DNA from: Streptomyces sp. TLI_053
GTDB lineage: Bacteria; Actinomycetota; Actinomycetes; Streptomycetales; Streptomycetaceae
Assembly (NCBI RefSeq): GCF_900105395.1
Contig: NZ_LT629775.1
Span: 1,426,001 to 1,490,000, forward strand
Length of the DNA stretch: 64,000 bases
Direction of reading: 5' to 3'
The notes under the pieces were generated by a model, which worked only from the letters and a program-made list of their open reading frames with translations, ran no database searches and was not told the origin of the DNA. The position numbers and the translations under genes are program-made. The stretch's first letter is position 1. Every line of letters begins with the position of its first letter. This document shows positions 50,663 through 57,735 of the stretch, piece by piece.

Positions 50663-50701
50663 CGCAGTCAGTCCCACGCAGTCAGTCCACGCAGTCAGTC
50701 C
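50663..50701 (-). repeat. 13/14-bp tandem array containing the DJ-1-like stop codon
   Basis: Coding-strand units GGACTGACTGCGT, GGACTGACTGCGTG and GGACTGACTGCGC. The first GGAC-TGA is the last codon context and stop of the gene; two more follow. Confidence 0.88.
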
Positions 50702-51342
50702 TGCTCCGTCTCCGCCTCCGTATGGCGGGACGGGGCGGCCTCGTGGGCGACCGGCCACGGCGGGTGCGGGCCCCCGGCCGGCCCGGCGTGCGCGAACTCC
50801 GTCACCAGCGACTCGGTGAAGGCCGGGAGGTCACCCGGCCGACGGCCGGAGACCAGCACCCCGGGACCGTCCCGGCAGACGTGGACCGGTTCGTCGGCCC
50901 AGAACGCGCCGGCGTTCACCAGGTCGGTGCGCAGGCTCGGCCAGGAGGTGAGGGTGCGTCCGCGCACCGCGTCCGCCTCGATCAGGGTCCACGCGCCGTG
51001 ACCGGTCACCGCGACCGGTCGGCCGGCGGCGGCCAGTCGATGGACCAGGGCCACGGCCGTACGGTCCAGCCGCAGGCAGTCGGGATTGGCGACGCCTCCG
51101 GGCAGGACCAGGCCGTCGTAGGCGCCCGGGTGGGCCACCCCGACCACGTCGTCGACGGGGAAGGCGTCCGCCCGGTCGAGGTGCCGGTAGGCGTCGACGA
51201 GTCCGGGGCGGGTGGACAACAGCCGCGGTGTGCCGCCGGCCTCCGCGACGGCCTGCCAGGGGATGGTCAGTTCGACCTGCTCGACGCCCTCGGGAGCGAC
51301 CAGGAAGGCGATCGTCCGACCGGTGAGCACCGTCAGCGGCAT
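50695..51342 (-). CDS. DJ-1/PfpI-family protein lacking the catalytic cysteine
   Basis: 215 residues aligned with the PfpI/YhbO subgroup: TIAFLVAPEGVEQVELTIPWQAVAEAGG, YDGLVLPGGVANPDCLRLD, EADAVRGRTLTSWPSLRTDLVNAGAFW, LVSGRRPGDLPAFTESLV. At the nucleophile elbow, where relatives have A-I-C-H-G-P-W, this protein reads V-T-G-H-G-A-W, so the Cys is Gly. The protease/chaperone/hydratase activity is probably lost, and it may be a binding protein. The conserved Glu (PEGVE) is kept. Weak ribosome-binding site; the start could also be a downstream GTG. Confidence 0.85.
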   Translation of the reverse strand: MPLTVLTGRTIAFLVAPEGVEQVELTIPWQAVAEAGGTPRLLSTRPGLVDAYRHLDRADAFPVDDVVGVAHPGAYDGLVLPGGVANPDCLRLDRTAVALVHRLAAAGRPVAVTGHGAWTLIEADAVRGRTLTSWPSLRTDLVNAGAFWADEPVHVCRDGPGVLVSGRRPGDLPAFTESLVTEFAHAGPAGGPHPPWPVAHEAAPSRHTEAETEQD

Positions 51343-51438
51343 CCGGACCGCCCCGCTCTCCGGCGTCCGGGCGGCCGCGCTCTCCGGAATCCGGACGGGC
51401 CCACCCGCTGCCCGCCCACCGACACGCCCCGCACCGGC

Positions 51439-51780
51439 TCAGCTCCCGGGGCGCGCGCCGGACCGGTCCGCGCGGTCGGCGGCGGCCGGTCCGCCCCCGG
51501 TCAGTTCGACGACGGCGGACGGCGGGGCGACGCGGACCCGGGCGCGCGGGCAGTCCAGGTGGACGACCAGCTCCAGGTGGTCGACGCGGGCGACCGTCCC
51601 GATCGGGACCGGGACCGGGGCGCCCGGCACCCACGGCCTGGTGTCCACCAGCAGGTGGTCCCCGGCGTCCTGCTCGACCCGGCCGAGGGAGCCGTCCGTC
51701 GCCTCGACGTCGTAGCCGACCAGGGTGAGGTCGGCGGCGTGGTGGGAGCCCGGGCGGTACTCCCTCAGCTCGGTGGTCAT
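51439..51780 (-). CDS. PRC-barrel-like protein
   Basis: 113 residues: LVGYDVEATDGSLGRVEQDAGDHLLVDTRPWVPGAPVPVPIGTVARVDH reads as a PRC-barrel-type beta domain, followed by a short beta hairpin and a charged tail. Such domains bind proteins or RNA in ribosome maturation and photosynthetic complexes, and small stand-alone versions in actinomycetes are uncharacterised. ATG overlaps the DUF3040 stop (TGATG), and CGGAGG lies inside the upstream gene's 3' end, so the two are coupled. Confidence 0.75.
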   Translation of the reverse strand: MTTELREYRPGSHHAADLTLVGYDVEATDGSLGRVEQDAGDHLLVDTRPWVPGAPVPVPIGTVARVDHLELVVHLDCPRARVRVAPPSAVVELTGGGPAAADRADRSGARPGS

Positions 51781-52313
51781 CACGCCTCCGGGTGGTCCCA
51801 CGGACGGCGTTCGCGCCGGCCCGGGTCGTCCCGCCCGTCGCCCGGCCCCTCGGCCCGACCCTCGCCCCGGCCCCCGGCCCGGTCGTCGCCCCGGTCGCGG
51901 TACGGGCCCCAGCTCCGGTGCTCACCGGGCCACGGCCCCCGGCCCCAGCGGTCCCCGCGGTCCGGCAGGCCGTCCGCCGGGTCCACCCGGTGCCGCCGGT
52001 GGCGGCGCAGCACGACCGACAGCGCGGCCGCGATCACGACGCTGCCGACCCACACGGCGGCCGTGGCGATCGCCACGGCGGCCGTCGGCCTGCGCACCGC
52101 GATGCTGAGGCACAGCGCCGCCATGACCAGTGCCGTCATCAGCACGCCGGTCGGCAATCGCCAGCCGAAGCCGCGCAGCGCGCTCCGGACGCGGTGCGGC
52201 CGTTCGGCTCCCATCGTGCTCAATCGCCGGTCGAGGCGAGTGTCCCGGCTCAGATCGCACTCGATCTCGGCGAGGAGCCGCCGCTCCCGTCCGCTCAAAG
52301 CGGGTCCGTCCAT
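51780..52313 (-). CDS. DUF3040 membrane protein
   Basis: 177 residues. The N terminus LSGRERRLLAEIECDLSRD is the DUF3040 signature. One or two membrane helices follow (LPTGVLMTALVMAALCLSIAV, AAVAIATAAVWVGSVVIAAALSVVL), then a long Arg/Gly/Asp-rich cytoplasmic tail. DUF3040 proteins are actinobacterial and of unknown function. GGAGGTGA stands just before the ATG at 52313, which decides the start over a more distant in-frame ATG at 52349. Confidence 0.85.
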   Translation of the reverse strand: MDGPALSGRERRLLAEIECDLSRDTRLDRRLSTMGAERPHRVRSALRGFGWRLPTGVLMTALVMAALCLSIAVRRPTAAVAIATAAVWVGSVVIAAALSVVLRRHRRHRVDPADGLPDRGDRWGRGPWPGEHRSWGPYRDRGDDRAGGRGEGRAEGPGDGRDDPGRRERRPWDHPEA

Positions 52314-52379
52314 CTCGGTCACCTCCGGCACGTCCGGTGACGACGACATCGGTCCGGGCGACTGCCCGGTGGGGGTGCG

Positions 52380-52838
52380 CTAGCCGCTCCGGCCCGCGAG
52401 GGCGAGGGAGGCGGGCGGGCGACGGTCGCCGAACGCCCGCGGACGGGCGAGCAGGCTGTCGTCCAGCACGCACAACAGGGCCGCGGCATCGGGGTGCACC
52501 TCGGCGGCACCGGCCGCCCGCACCTCCGCGGCCGTGGCACCGGGGCCGGGACCGAGCACCGCGACACAGGGCACTCCGGCCAGCCTCGCGACCCGGACCT
52601 CGGGCGCGCTCGCGGCGACGAACACGGCGTGCGACGGCTCGCCGTCGACCAGGCCGAGGGCCACCCGGACCGGATCGCGGCCCGGATCCGTCACGGTGAG
52701 TGCCGGGGTCCCGCTCGGGCCGGGGGCGGTCAGGACCACCGTCCAGCCCCGTGCCGCGCACTCGCGCAGCAGGGCGGCGGAACCGCGTGACGTGGCACGC
52801 CAACCGGCCCCGAAGAGTGCCGCCGAGACGACCGTCAT
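52380..52838 (-). CDS. HAD-like protein with degenerate active site
   Basis: 152 residues resembling a HAD-superfamily phosphatase: TSRGSAALLRECAARGWTVVLTAPGPSG, then VARLAGVPCVAVLGPGPGATAAEVRAAGAAEVHPDAAALLCVLD, a common HAD C-terminal pattern. The N-terminal DxDGTL nucleophile motif is missing (SAALFGAGW instead), and the usual GDSxxD loop is replaced by VAASAPEVR. It is therefore probably a decayed or repurposed HAD protein. Weak start; ATG at 52838. Confidence 0.6.
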   Translation of the reverse strand: MTVVSAALFGAGWRATSRGSAALLRECAARGWTVVLTAPGPSGTPALTVTDPGRDPVRVALGLVDGEPSHAVFVAASAPEVRVARLAGVPCVAVLGPGPGATAAEVRAAGAAEVHPDAAALLCVLDDSLLARPRAFGDRRPPASLALAGRSG

Positions 52839-53283
52839 GGCCCACCGTTCCCGTTCCGCACCACGCACCGGCGCGCCCTTCCAGGTTAGGCCCGCACCCC
52901 CGGCCGCGCCCGCCGTCCGCGATCACTGCGGGTGACGGCTCGCGGCTGTCCGGAATCCGCGCGGCGGTGGCGCCCGGCCGTGCCACGATCGGGCCATGAT
53001 CACCCCGCTCACCGACCGCGCCGCCGCACCGGACGAGGGCCGGCCCCGGCACGACGGCTCCGGGGTCACGCGGGCCCGCGCGTACCCACCCCAGGGGGCG
53101 CGCGGACCGTCGGGACGCGCCCCCAAGCTCGGGTCGCGGCAGCCCTCGCAACCAGCGGCGGACGGTGACGGCGCCGACGCGGAGCGCATCCGTTCCATTG
53201 ACAGTCCGCCGGACCGGCCCCGATCCTCGCCGGTACGGCCCGGCCACCGCGCGGGGCCGCTCGACGACCGGGGGTGGTCAGCG
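52839..53283. other. Intergenic region before a small membrane protein
   Basis: 445 bases. TTGACA at 53198-53203 is a good -35 but the -10 is weak (GATCCT-like). Reading frames here are unconvincing in composition and have no start signal. No gene claimed. Confidence 0.45.
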
Positions 53284-53676
53284 ATGACGGACCAGTGGCC
53301 GGCACGGCGAATGCCACCGGCGGTCAGATGGGCGGTCGCGGGCGTGTGGGTGCACGCCGCACTCAGCGGGTCGGCGGGCCTCGCCCTGCTCGCCGCCCTC
53401 GGCCGGAACCAGGGCGGCGAGGTCGCGCCGGTGCGGTTCATCGCGATGGCCTCCGTCCTGGTGGGCCTGCTGCTCGGCACCTGCGCCGGCCTCGCCTCCC
53501 GCCGCGCGGGCTGGACCAGGACCACCGTGGTCGCCGTCGAGGCCCTCTCGGTGGCGACCGCCGCCCTGCTCCTGCTGACCGGCTCCATCGCCGCCCTCAC
53601 CGGCATCGCCCTCGGCACCTTCGTCCTCCGCACCTTCCTCTCCCCCGACGGCCGCGCCTGGTTCAACGACCAGTAG
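53284..53676 (+). CDS. Small polytopic membrane protein, function unknown
   Basis: 130 residues with three to four hydrophobic helices (VRWAVAGVWVHAALSGSAGLALLAAL, FIAMASVLVGLLLGTCAGLA, VVAVEALSVATAALLLLTGSI, LTGIALGTFVLRTFL) and a short charged C terminus. No recognisable family. GGGGGTGG lies upstream of the ATG. It is convergent with the TIGR04222 gene. Confidence 0.7.
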   Translation: MTDQWPARRMPPAVRWAVAGVWVHAALSGSAGLALLAALGRNQGGEVAPVRFIAMASVLVGLLLGTCAGLASRRAGWTRTTVVAVEALSVATAALLLLTGSIAALTGIALGTFVLRTFLSPDGRAWFNDQ

Positions 53677-53748
53677 GACCCTGCCGAGCGGACGGGGTCG
53701 GGGTCCCGCGCGGGCCGCCCCCTGCTCCCGCCAGCCCCTGACGGTCCA

Positions 53749-54516
53749 TCAGATGCCGCCGCCCTCACCGGAACCGGCGGCGAAACCCTCGTACGGGCCG
53801 CCCCCGGACCGGGCGACGGTCTCCCGGACGGCGCGGCCACCGAGCAGACCGGCACGGGCGGCGAACTCCGGCACCAGCGGACGCAGGGCCCGGCGCCCGT
53901 GGAGCGCGACCAGGAGTCCGGTCTCCGCCGGGGCGGCCGGGACGGCGGCGGGACGAGGGTGCCGACGGCGCAGCTCGCGCAGCAGCCGGTGACCGGCCAG
54001 GGTCCGCGCCGGGCCGCACAGCACGGCGAGCGAGAGGACCGCCAGGGACAGTCCCGTCCGAAGGGCCCCCTGCGCCGCGACGGCCACGGCCGTGGCGCAG
54101 GCCGCCAGGGCCAGCAGACCGGCCAGTGTCGACCTGGCCCGACCGCATCGCAGACCGCGCCCGGCCAGTTCGGCGTTCAGCTCCTGCCGGGCCCGCCGCA
54201 CCGCCGGAGCGGCTGCGGCATCGGCCAAGGAGAGGTTCCGGCCGAGAACCGTCCACGCGGCCCGGTGCAGGGACGTCACGTTCCGTCCGGGGCCGCTGTG
54301 CGCCACCCTCCGCAATTGTCCGGCGCGGCCGGTGTCGATCACCTCCGCGAGGTGGAGTTCCACGACGGCCACGGTCAGCGCCGCCTTCGAACCACCCCGC
54401 ACTCCCGCGACACCGACCGCCGGCAGACCGCTCGTCCGCCCCCTGACCGGCAGCCACCGCAACAGCCCCGCCACCACGAGCCCGGCCACCGCGCCCAACA
54501 CACCGATCGATCCCAT
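53749..54516 (-). CDS. TIGR04222-type membrane protein
   Basis: 255 residues. An N-terminal membrane helix (MGSIGVLGAVAGLVVAGLLRWL), then the family pattern: GGSKAALTVAVVELHLAEVIDTGRAGQLRRVA, SLHRAAWTVLGRNLSLADAAAAPAVRRARQELNAELAGRGL. Two central hydrophobic helices and a C terminus ending in a Gly-rich string (GGGPYEGFAAGSGEGGGI) follow. TIGR04222 proteins are actinobacterial with the same Gly-rich end, and function is unknown. GGGGGGCG precedes the ATG at 54516. Confidence 0.85.
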   Translation of the reverse strand: MGSIGVLGAVAGLVVAGLLRWLPVRGRTSGLPAVGVAGVRGGSKAALTVAVVELHLAEVIDTGRAGQLRRVAHSGPGRNVTSLHRAAWTVLGRNLSLADAAAAPAVRRARQELNAELAGRGLRCGRARSTLAGLLALAACATAVAVAAQGALRTGLSLAVLSLAVLCGPARTLAGHRLLRELRRRHPRPAAVPAAPAETGLLVALHGRRALRPLVPEFAARAGLLGGRAVRETVARSGGGPYEGFAAGSGEGGGI

Positions 54517-54872
54517 CACGCCCCCCGACGGACAGCGGACCCCCCGGTCCTCCTCCCGGCAGGATGGCACGGCCGGGCGACCGCTCGGCCGTCGATCCCG
54601 GGGTGTTCCCGCCCCGGGAACGACGCGAACCGGCCCGGCAGCAGCGCCTGGCCTGCGCCGACGCGCAACTGACGGTGGATCGGGCGCTCGCGGAATCCGG
54701 ACAGACCTGTGACCCACGACCCGCGACCGGTGCCCCGCGACCCGCCACCCGCGACCTCCGACCCGCGACGGCGGCCGCCGGTCGGCGGAGACGGCGAAGA
54801 GGTCGACCGGGTGGGGCAGGCGGCGGGCGGGGAGGCCGGTCGCTCCGCGCGCCGGGAGGAGCGACGCCGGGA
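54517..54872. other. Intergenic region with heptamer array
   Basis: 356 bases. Contains the 7-bp array at 54711-54773. Otherwise GC-rich sequence with no convincing gene or promoter. Confidence 0.45.
54711..54773. repeat. 7-bp tandem array, about 9 units
   Basis: In-register heptamers GACCCAC, GACCCGC, GACCGGT, GCCCCGC, GACCCGC, CACCCGC, GACCTCC, GACCCGC, GACGGCG. Same period as the array at 20311 but a different sequence. Confidence 0.75.
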
Positions 54873-56201
54873 TCAGCCCCGGCTGCTGGGGGCGAGGCGG
54901 CCGAGGATGTGGAGGAGGCGGTCCAGGGCGTCGCGGGAGTCGGGCTCGGTCAGGTTGACCATGAGGCGGAAGGCGGCCCGCAGGAGTGCCGGGCTGCCGA
55001 GGCCGGCGGCGCCCGCGGCGCCGACCAGGCGGGGGCGACTCAGGGCGGCGGCGGTGAGGCGGCCGAGGGCGAAGTAGCCGTCGTAGGCGGCGCGGAGGCT
55101 CTGGGGGTAGGCGCGCAGGGCGAGGTCGCGGCCGCGGTCGGTGCGGCGGGCCAGGGCCTGGACGACGGCCTCGGCGGCGTAGCGGCCGGACTCCATCGCG
55201 TAGGCGATGCCCTCGCCGGTGGCCGGGCTGACCGTGCCGCCCGCGTCGCCGATCAGCAACAGGCCGTCGGCGTAGTGGGGTTGGCGGTTGAGGCCCATCG
55301 GGAGGGCGGAGCCCCGGATGGGTTCGGTGACGGCCTCGGGGTGGTAGCCGTAGTCGGCGGGGAGGTTCTCGCACCAGCGCCGGAGCAGGTGCTTCCAGTC
55401 CACCTCGCCGGCCACCGCCCCGGTGTCGACGACGCCCAGACCGACGTTGGCGGTGCCGTCCCCCATGCCGAACACCCAGCCGTAGCCGGGAAGGAGCCGG
55501 CGGTCCCGGTCGGACGGGTCGCGCAGGTCCAGCCAGGCTTCCAGGTAGCGGTCCTGGTGGCGCGGGGTGGTGAAGTAGGTGCGGTAGGCGACACCCATCG
55601 CACGGTCGGTCCGGCGGTAGCGCTTCATCGCCAGCGAGAGCCGGGTGGAGTTGCCGTCGGCGGCCACCACCAGGGGCGCGCGGTAGGCGACCGGGCGGCG
55701 CTCCTCGCCGAGCCGGGCGGTGACACCGGTGATCCGGCCGGTCGGCTCGTCGAGCAACGGGCCGTCCACGTTGGCCCGTTCGACCAGTCGGGCGCCGGCC
55801 GCGGCGGCGCGGCGGGCGAGCAGTTCGTCGAAGTCGGCGCGGCGGCGGACCAGTCCGAAGCCCGGGAAGGCGGAGAGTTCCGGCCAGTCGAGTTCCAGCC
55901 GGCGTCCGCCCGCGACGATCCGCAGTCCCCGGTTGTGCAGCCAGCCGGCGGACTCCGAGACGTCGATGCCCATGTCGATCAACTGCCGTACCGCGCGCGG
56001 GGTGAGGCCGTCGCCGCAGACCTTCTCCCGGGGGAACACGGACTTCTCCAGCAGGAGCACGTCCAGGCCGGTCCGGGCGAGGTGGTAGGCGGCGGTGGAA
56101 CCGGCGGGGCCCGCGCCGACCACGATGACGTCGGCGGTGTCGGCGGACGGGCCGGCCGGTCGGGCCGGGCGGGTGGACGGCTGCTGTGCTGGGCCGGGCA
56201 T
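54873..56201 (-). CDS. Geranylgeranyl-reductase-type FAD-dependent oxidoreductase
   Basis: 442 residues: FAD motif DVIVVGAGPAGSTAAYHLARTGLDVLLLEK, KVCGDGLTPRAVRQL (typical of the GGR family), DGNSTRLS, and the second FAD motif LLLIGDAGGTVSPATGEGIAYAMESGR. The family saturates polyprenyl chains (archaeal lipids, menaquinone, bacterial isoprenoids) or hydroxylates aromatics. In streptomycetes similar genes act in menaquinone modification and in secondary metabolism. It could act on a prenyl product here, but no prenyl genes are adjacent. ATG at 56201 with GGGAGCG upstream. Confidence 0.9.
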   Translation of the reverse strand: MPGPAQQPSTRPARPAGPSADTADVIVVGAGPAGSTAAYHLARTGLDVLLLEKSVFPREKVCGDGLTPRAVRQLIDMGIDVSESAGWLHNRGLRIVAGGRRLELDWPELSAFPGFGLVRRRADFDELLARRAAAAGARLVERANVDGPLLDEPTGRITGVTARLGEERRPVAYRAPLVVAADGNSTRLSLAMKRYRRTDRAMGVAYRTYFTTPRHQDRYLEAWLDLRDPSDRDRRLLPGYGWVFGMGDGTANVGLGVVDTGAVAGEVDWKHLLRRWCENLPADYGYHPEAVTEPIRGSALPMGLNRQPHYADGLLLIGDAGGTVSPATGEGIAYAMESGRYAAEAVVQALARRTDRGRDLALRAYPQSLRAAYDGYFALGRLTAAALSRPRLVGAAGAAGLGSPALLRAAFRLMVNLTEPDSRDALDRLLHILGRLAPSSRG

Positions 56202-56473
56202 GCGACGCTCCCACGGGTGTCGGTCCTGCGGCGGACTCGGCTGATTCGGCGGACACCCGACGATATGGAGCCCGGCGGTCGCGCCGCACCCGACACGCGG
56301 GCGTCCGGTGGCCCGCGCGGCCGCTCCGGGCGGATCCGGTGGACGGGCACCTCGCCACGGAATGACCGGATACTGACGGTTGATCAGTCGAACAGTCGTT
56401 GCGGCCCGGCCGTCGACCGGCCCCGGCCCGTACCACCCGGCCCGTACCGCCCCGGCGAGGACGGACGGACGAA

Positions 56474-56503
56474 GGGCCGGCGACCTCGTCAGGTCGCCGG
56501 CCC
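56474..56503. terminator. Terminator after the cation antiporter gene
   Basis: Perfect 13-bp inverted repeat GGGCCGGCGACCT / AGGTCGCCGGCCC with a 4-nt loop. Confidence 0.85.
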
Positions 56504-56510
56504 CGTTCGG

Positions 56511-56540
56511 CCGTCCCGCACCGCCTTGCACCGCCCCGCA
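56511..56540. repeat. 10-bp tandem array near the antiporter stop
   Basis: Three 10-bp units (CCGTCCCGCA, CCGCCTTGCA, CCGCCCCGCA) followed by a partial fourth. A nearby pair of 14-bp units (CCCGGCCCGTACCA/G) occurs around 56421. Confidence 0.6.
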
Positions 56541-56561
56541 CCGCACGGGGCGAGCGCCACC

Positions 56562-57674
56562 TCAGGGGACGATCGCCAGCTCCACGTACGCAGCCAGGAT
56601 CGCCAGGTGCACGGCCCCCTGGAGCGGGGTCGCCCGGCGCGGGATGACCGTCAGCGTGCCGACCAGCAGAGTGAGCGTCAGCAGTACGAGGTGAGCGGGG
56701 TCGAGGCCGAGGACCAGCGGACCGGAGAGCCAGTGCGAGGCGATCGCCACCGCCGGGATGGTCAGGCCGATGCTCGCGAGGGCCGAGCCGAGCGCCAGGT
56801 TGAGGCTGGTCTGGACGCGATTGCGGGTGGCCGCGCGCACGGCCGCGATGGTCTCCGGCAGCAGGACCAGCAGGGCGATCACCACACCGACGACCGAGGA
56901 CGGCAGCCCCGCCGACTCGACCGCCGACTCGATCGTCGGCGACACGCCCTTGGCCAGGCCCACCACCGAGATCAGCGCCACACCGAGCAGCACCAGACTG
57001 AACACCATGGCGCGGGAGCTCGGCGGATCGGCGTGGTCCTCCTCGTCCAGCACCTTGCCGTCGGAGGTCACCGGCAGGAAGTAGTCCCGGTGCCGGAACG
57101 TCAGCGTGGCCACGAACAGTCCGTACAGCACGAGCGAGGCGGCCGCCGCGAAGGCCAGCTGGGTGGGGTTGAACTGGGGGCCGGGCGAGCTGGTGGTGAA
57201 GGTCGGCAGGACCAGGCTCAGTGTGGCGAGGGTGCCGATGGTGGCCAGCGCCGCGCCCGTCCCCTCGGCGTTGAAGACCGCGACCCGGTGCTTGATGGCC
57301 GCGGCCAGGATGGAGACGCCGAGGATGCCGTTGCAGGTGATCATCACCGCCGCGAACACGGTGTCCCGGGCGAGCGTCGCCGACTTGTCCCCGCCGTCCG
57401 CCATCAGGGTCACGATCAGCGCGACCTCGATCACCGTCACCGCGACCGCGAGCACCAGGGAACCGAACGGCTCCCCCACCCGGTGGGCGACCACCTCCGC
57501 GTGGTGCACGGCGGAGAGCACGGCGCCCGCAAGGAAGCAGGACACCACCCCCACCACCCAGCCGGGAAGGTCGCGGTGCCAGGTCAGGGCGAGGACGAGG
57601 AAGGCCAGCAGCGGGACGACGGTGGTCCACTGCGTGACGAGCGGTCGGAGCTTGGTGAACATGCTGCCGAGCAT
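56562..57674 (-). CDS. Calcium/cation:proton antiporter (ChaA-like)
   Basis: 370 residues with about eleven hydrophobic helices in two repeats. Each repeat carries an acidic ion-binding motif of the Ca/CA superfamily: EPFGSLVLAVAVTVIEVALIVTLM, and LLPETIAAVRAATRNRVQTSLNLALGSALASIGLT. These catalyse Ca2+/H+ or Na+(K+)/H+ exchange and support pH or salt homeostasis. An acidic loop (TSDGKVLDEEDHADPP) may be regulatory. ATG at 57674 with CGGAGG 12 bases upstream; ATG at 57662 is an alternative. Confidence 0.92.
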   Translation of the reverse strand: MLGSMFTKLRPLVTQWTTVVPLLAFLVLALTWHRDLPGWVVGVVSCFLAGAVLSAVHHAEVVAHRVGEPFGSLVLAVAVTVIEVALIVTLMADGGDKSATLARDTVFAAVMITCNGILGVSILAAAIKHRVAVFNAEGTGAALATIGTLATLSLVLPTFTTSSPGPQFNPTQLAFAAAASLVLYGLFVATLTFRHRDYFLPVTSDGKVLDEEDHADPPSSRAMVFSLVLLGVALISVVGLAKGVSPTIESAVESAGLPSSVVGVVIALLVLLPETIAAVRAATRNRVQTSLNLALGSALASIGLTIPAVAIASHWLSGPLVLGLDPAHLVLLTLTLLVGTLTVIPRRATPLQGAVHLAILAAYVELAIVP

Positions 57675-57735
57675 CCCATCCGGAACCTCCGGTTCCGTGG
57701 CGACGCCGCCGGGGAGACGGCGGATGTGGCCGACC

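Larger units (their letters stand above)
56202..56561. other. Intergenic region upstream of GGR-like gene and downstream of the antiporter
   Basis: 360 bases: a divergent-looking AT-richer patch near 56360-56390, the 14-bp pair around 56421, terminator 56474-56503 and the 10-bp array at 56511-56540. No gene. Confidence 0.45.

Noticed and set aside
54517..57630. Upstream extension of the TIGR04222 frame to about 1290 residues
   Set aside because: The extension runs antisense-in-phase over other genes on the same strand in another frame and has no coding features. The TIGR04222 protein starts at 54516 with a good ribosome-binding site.
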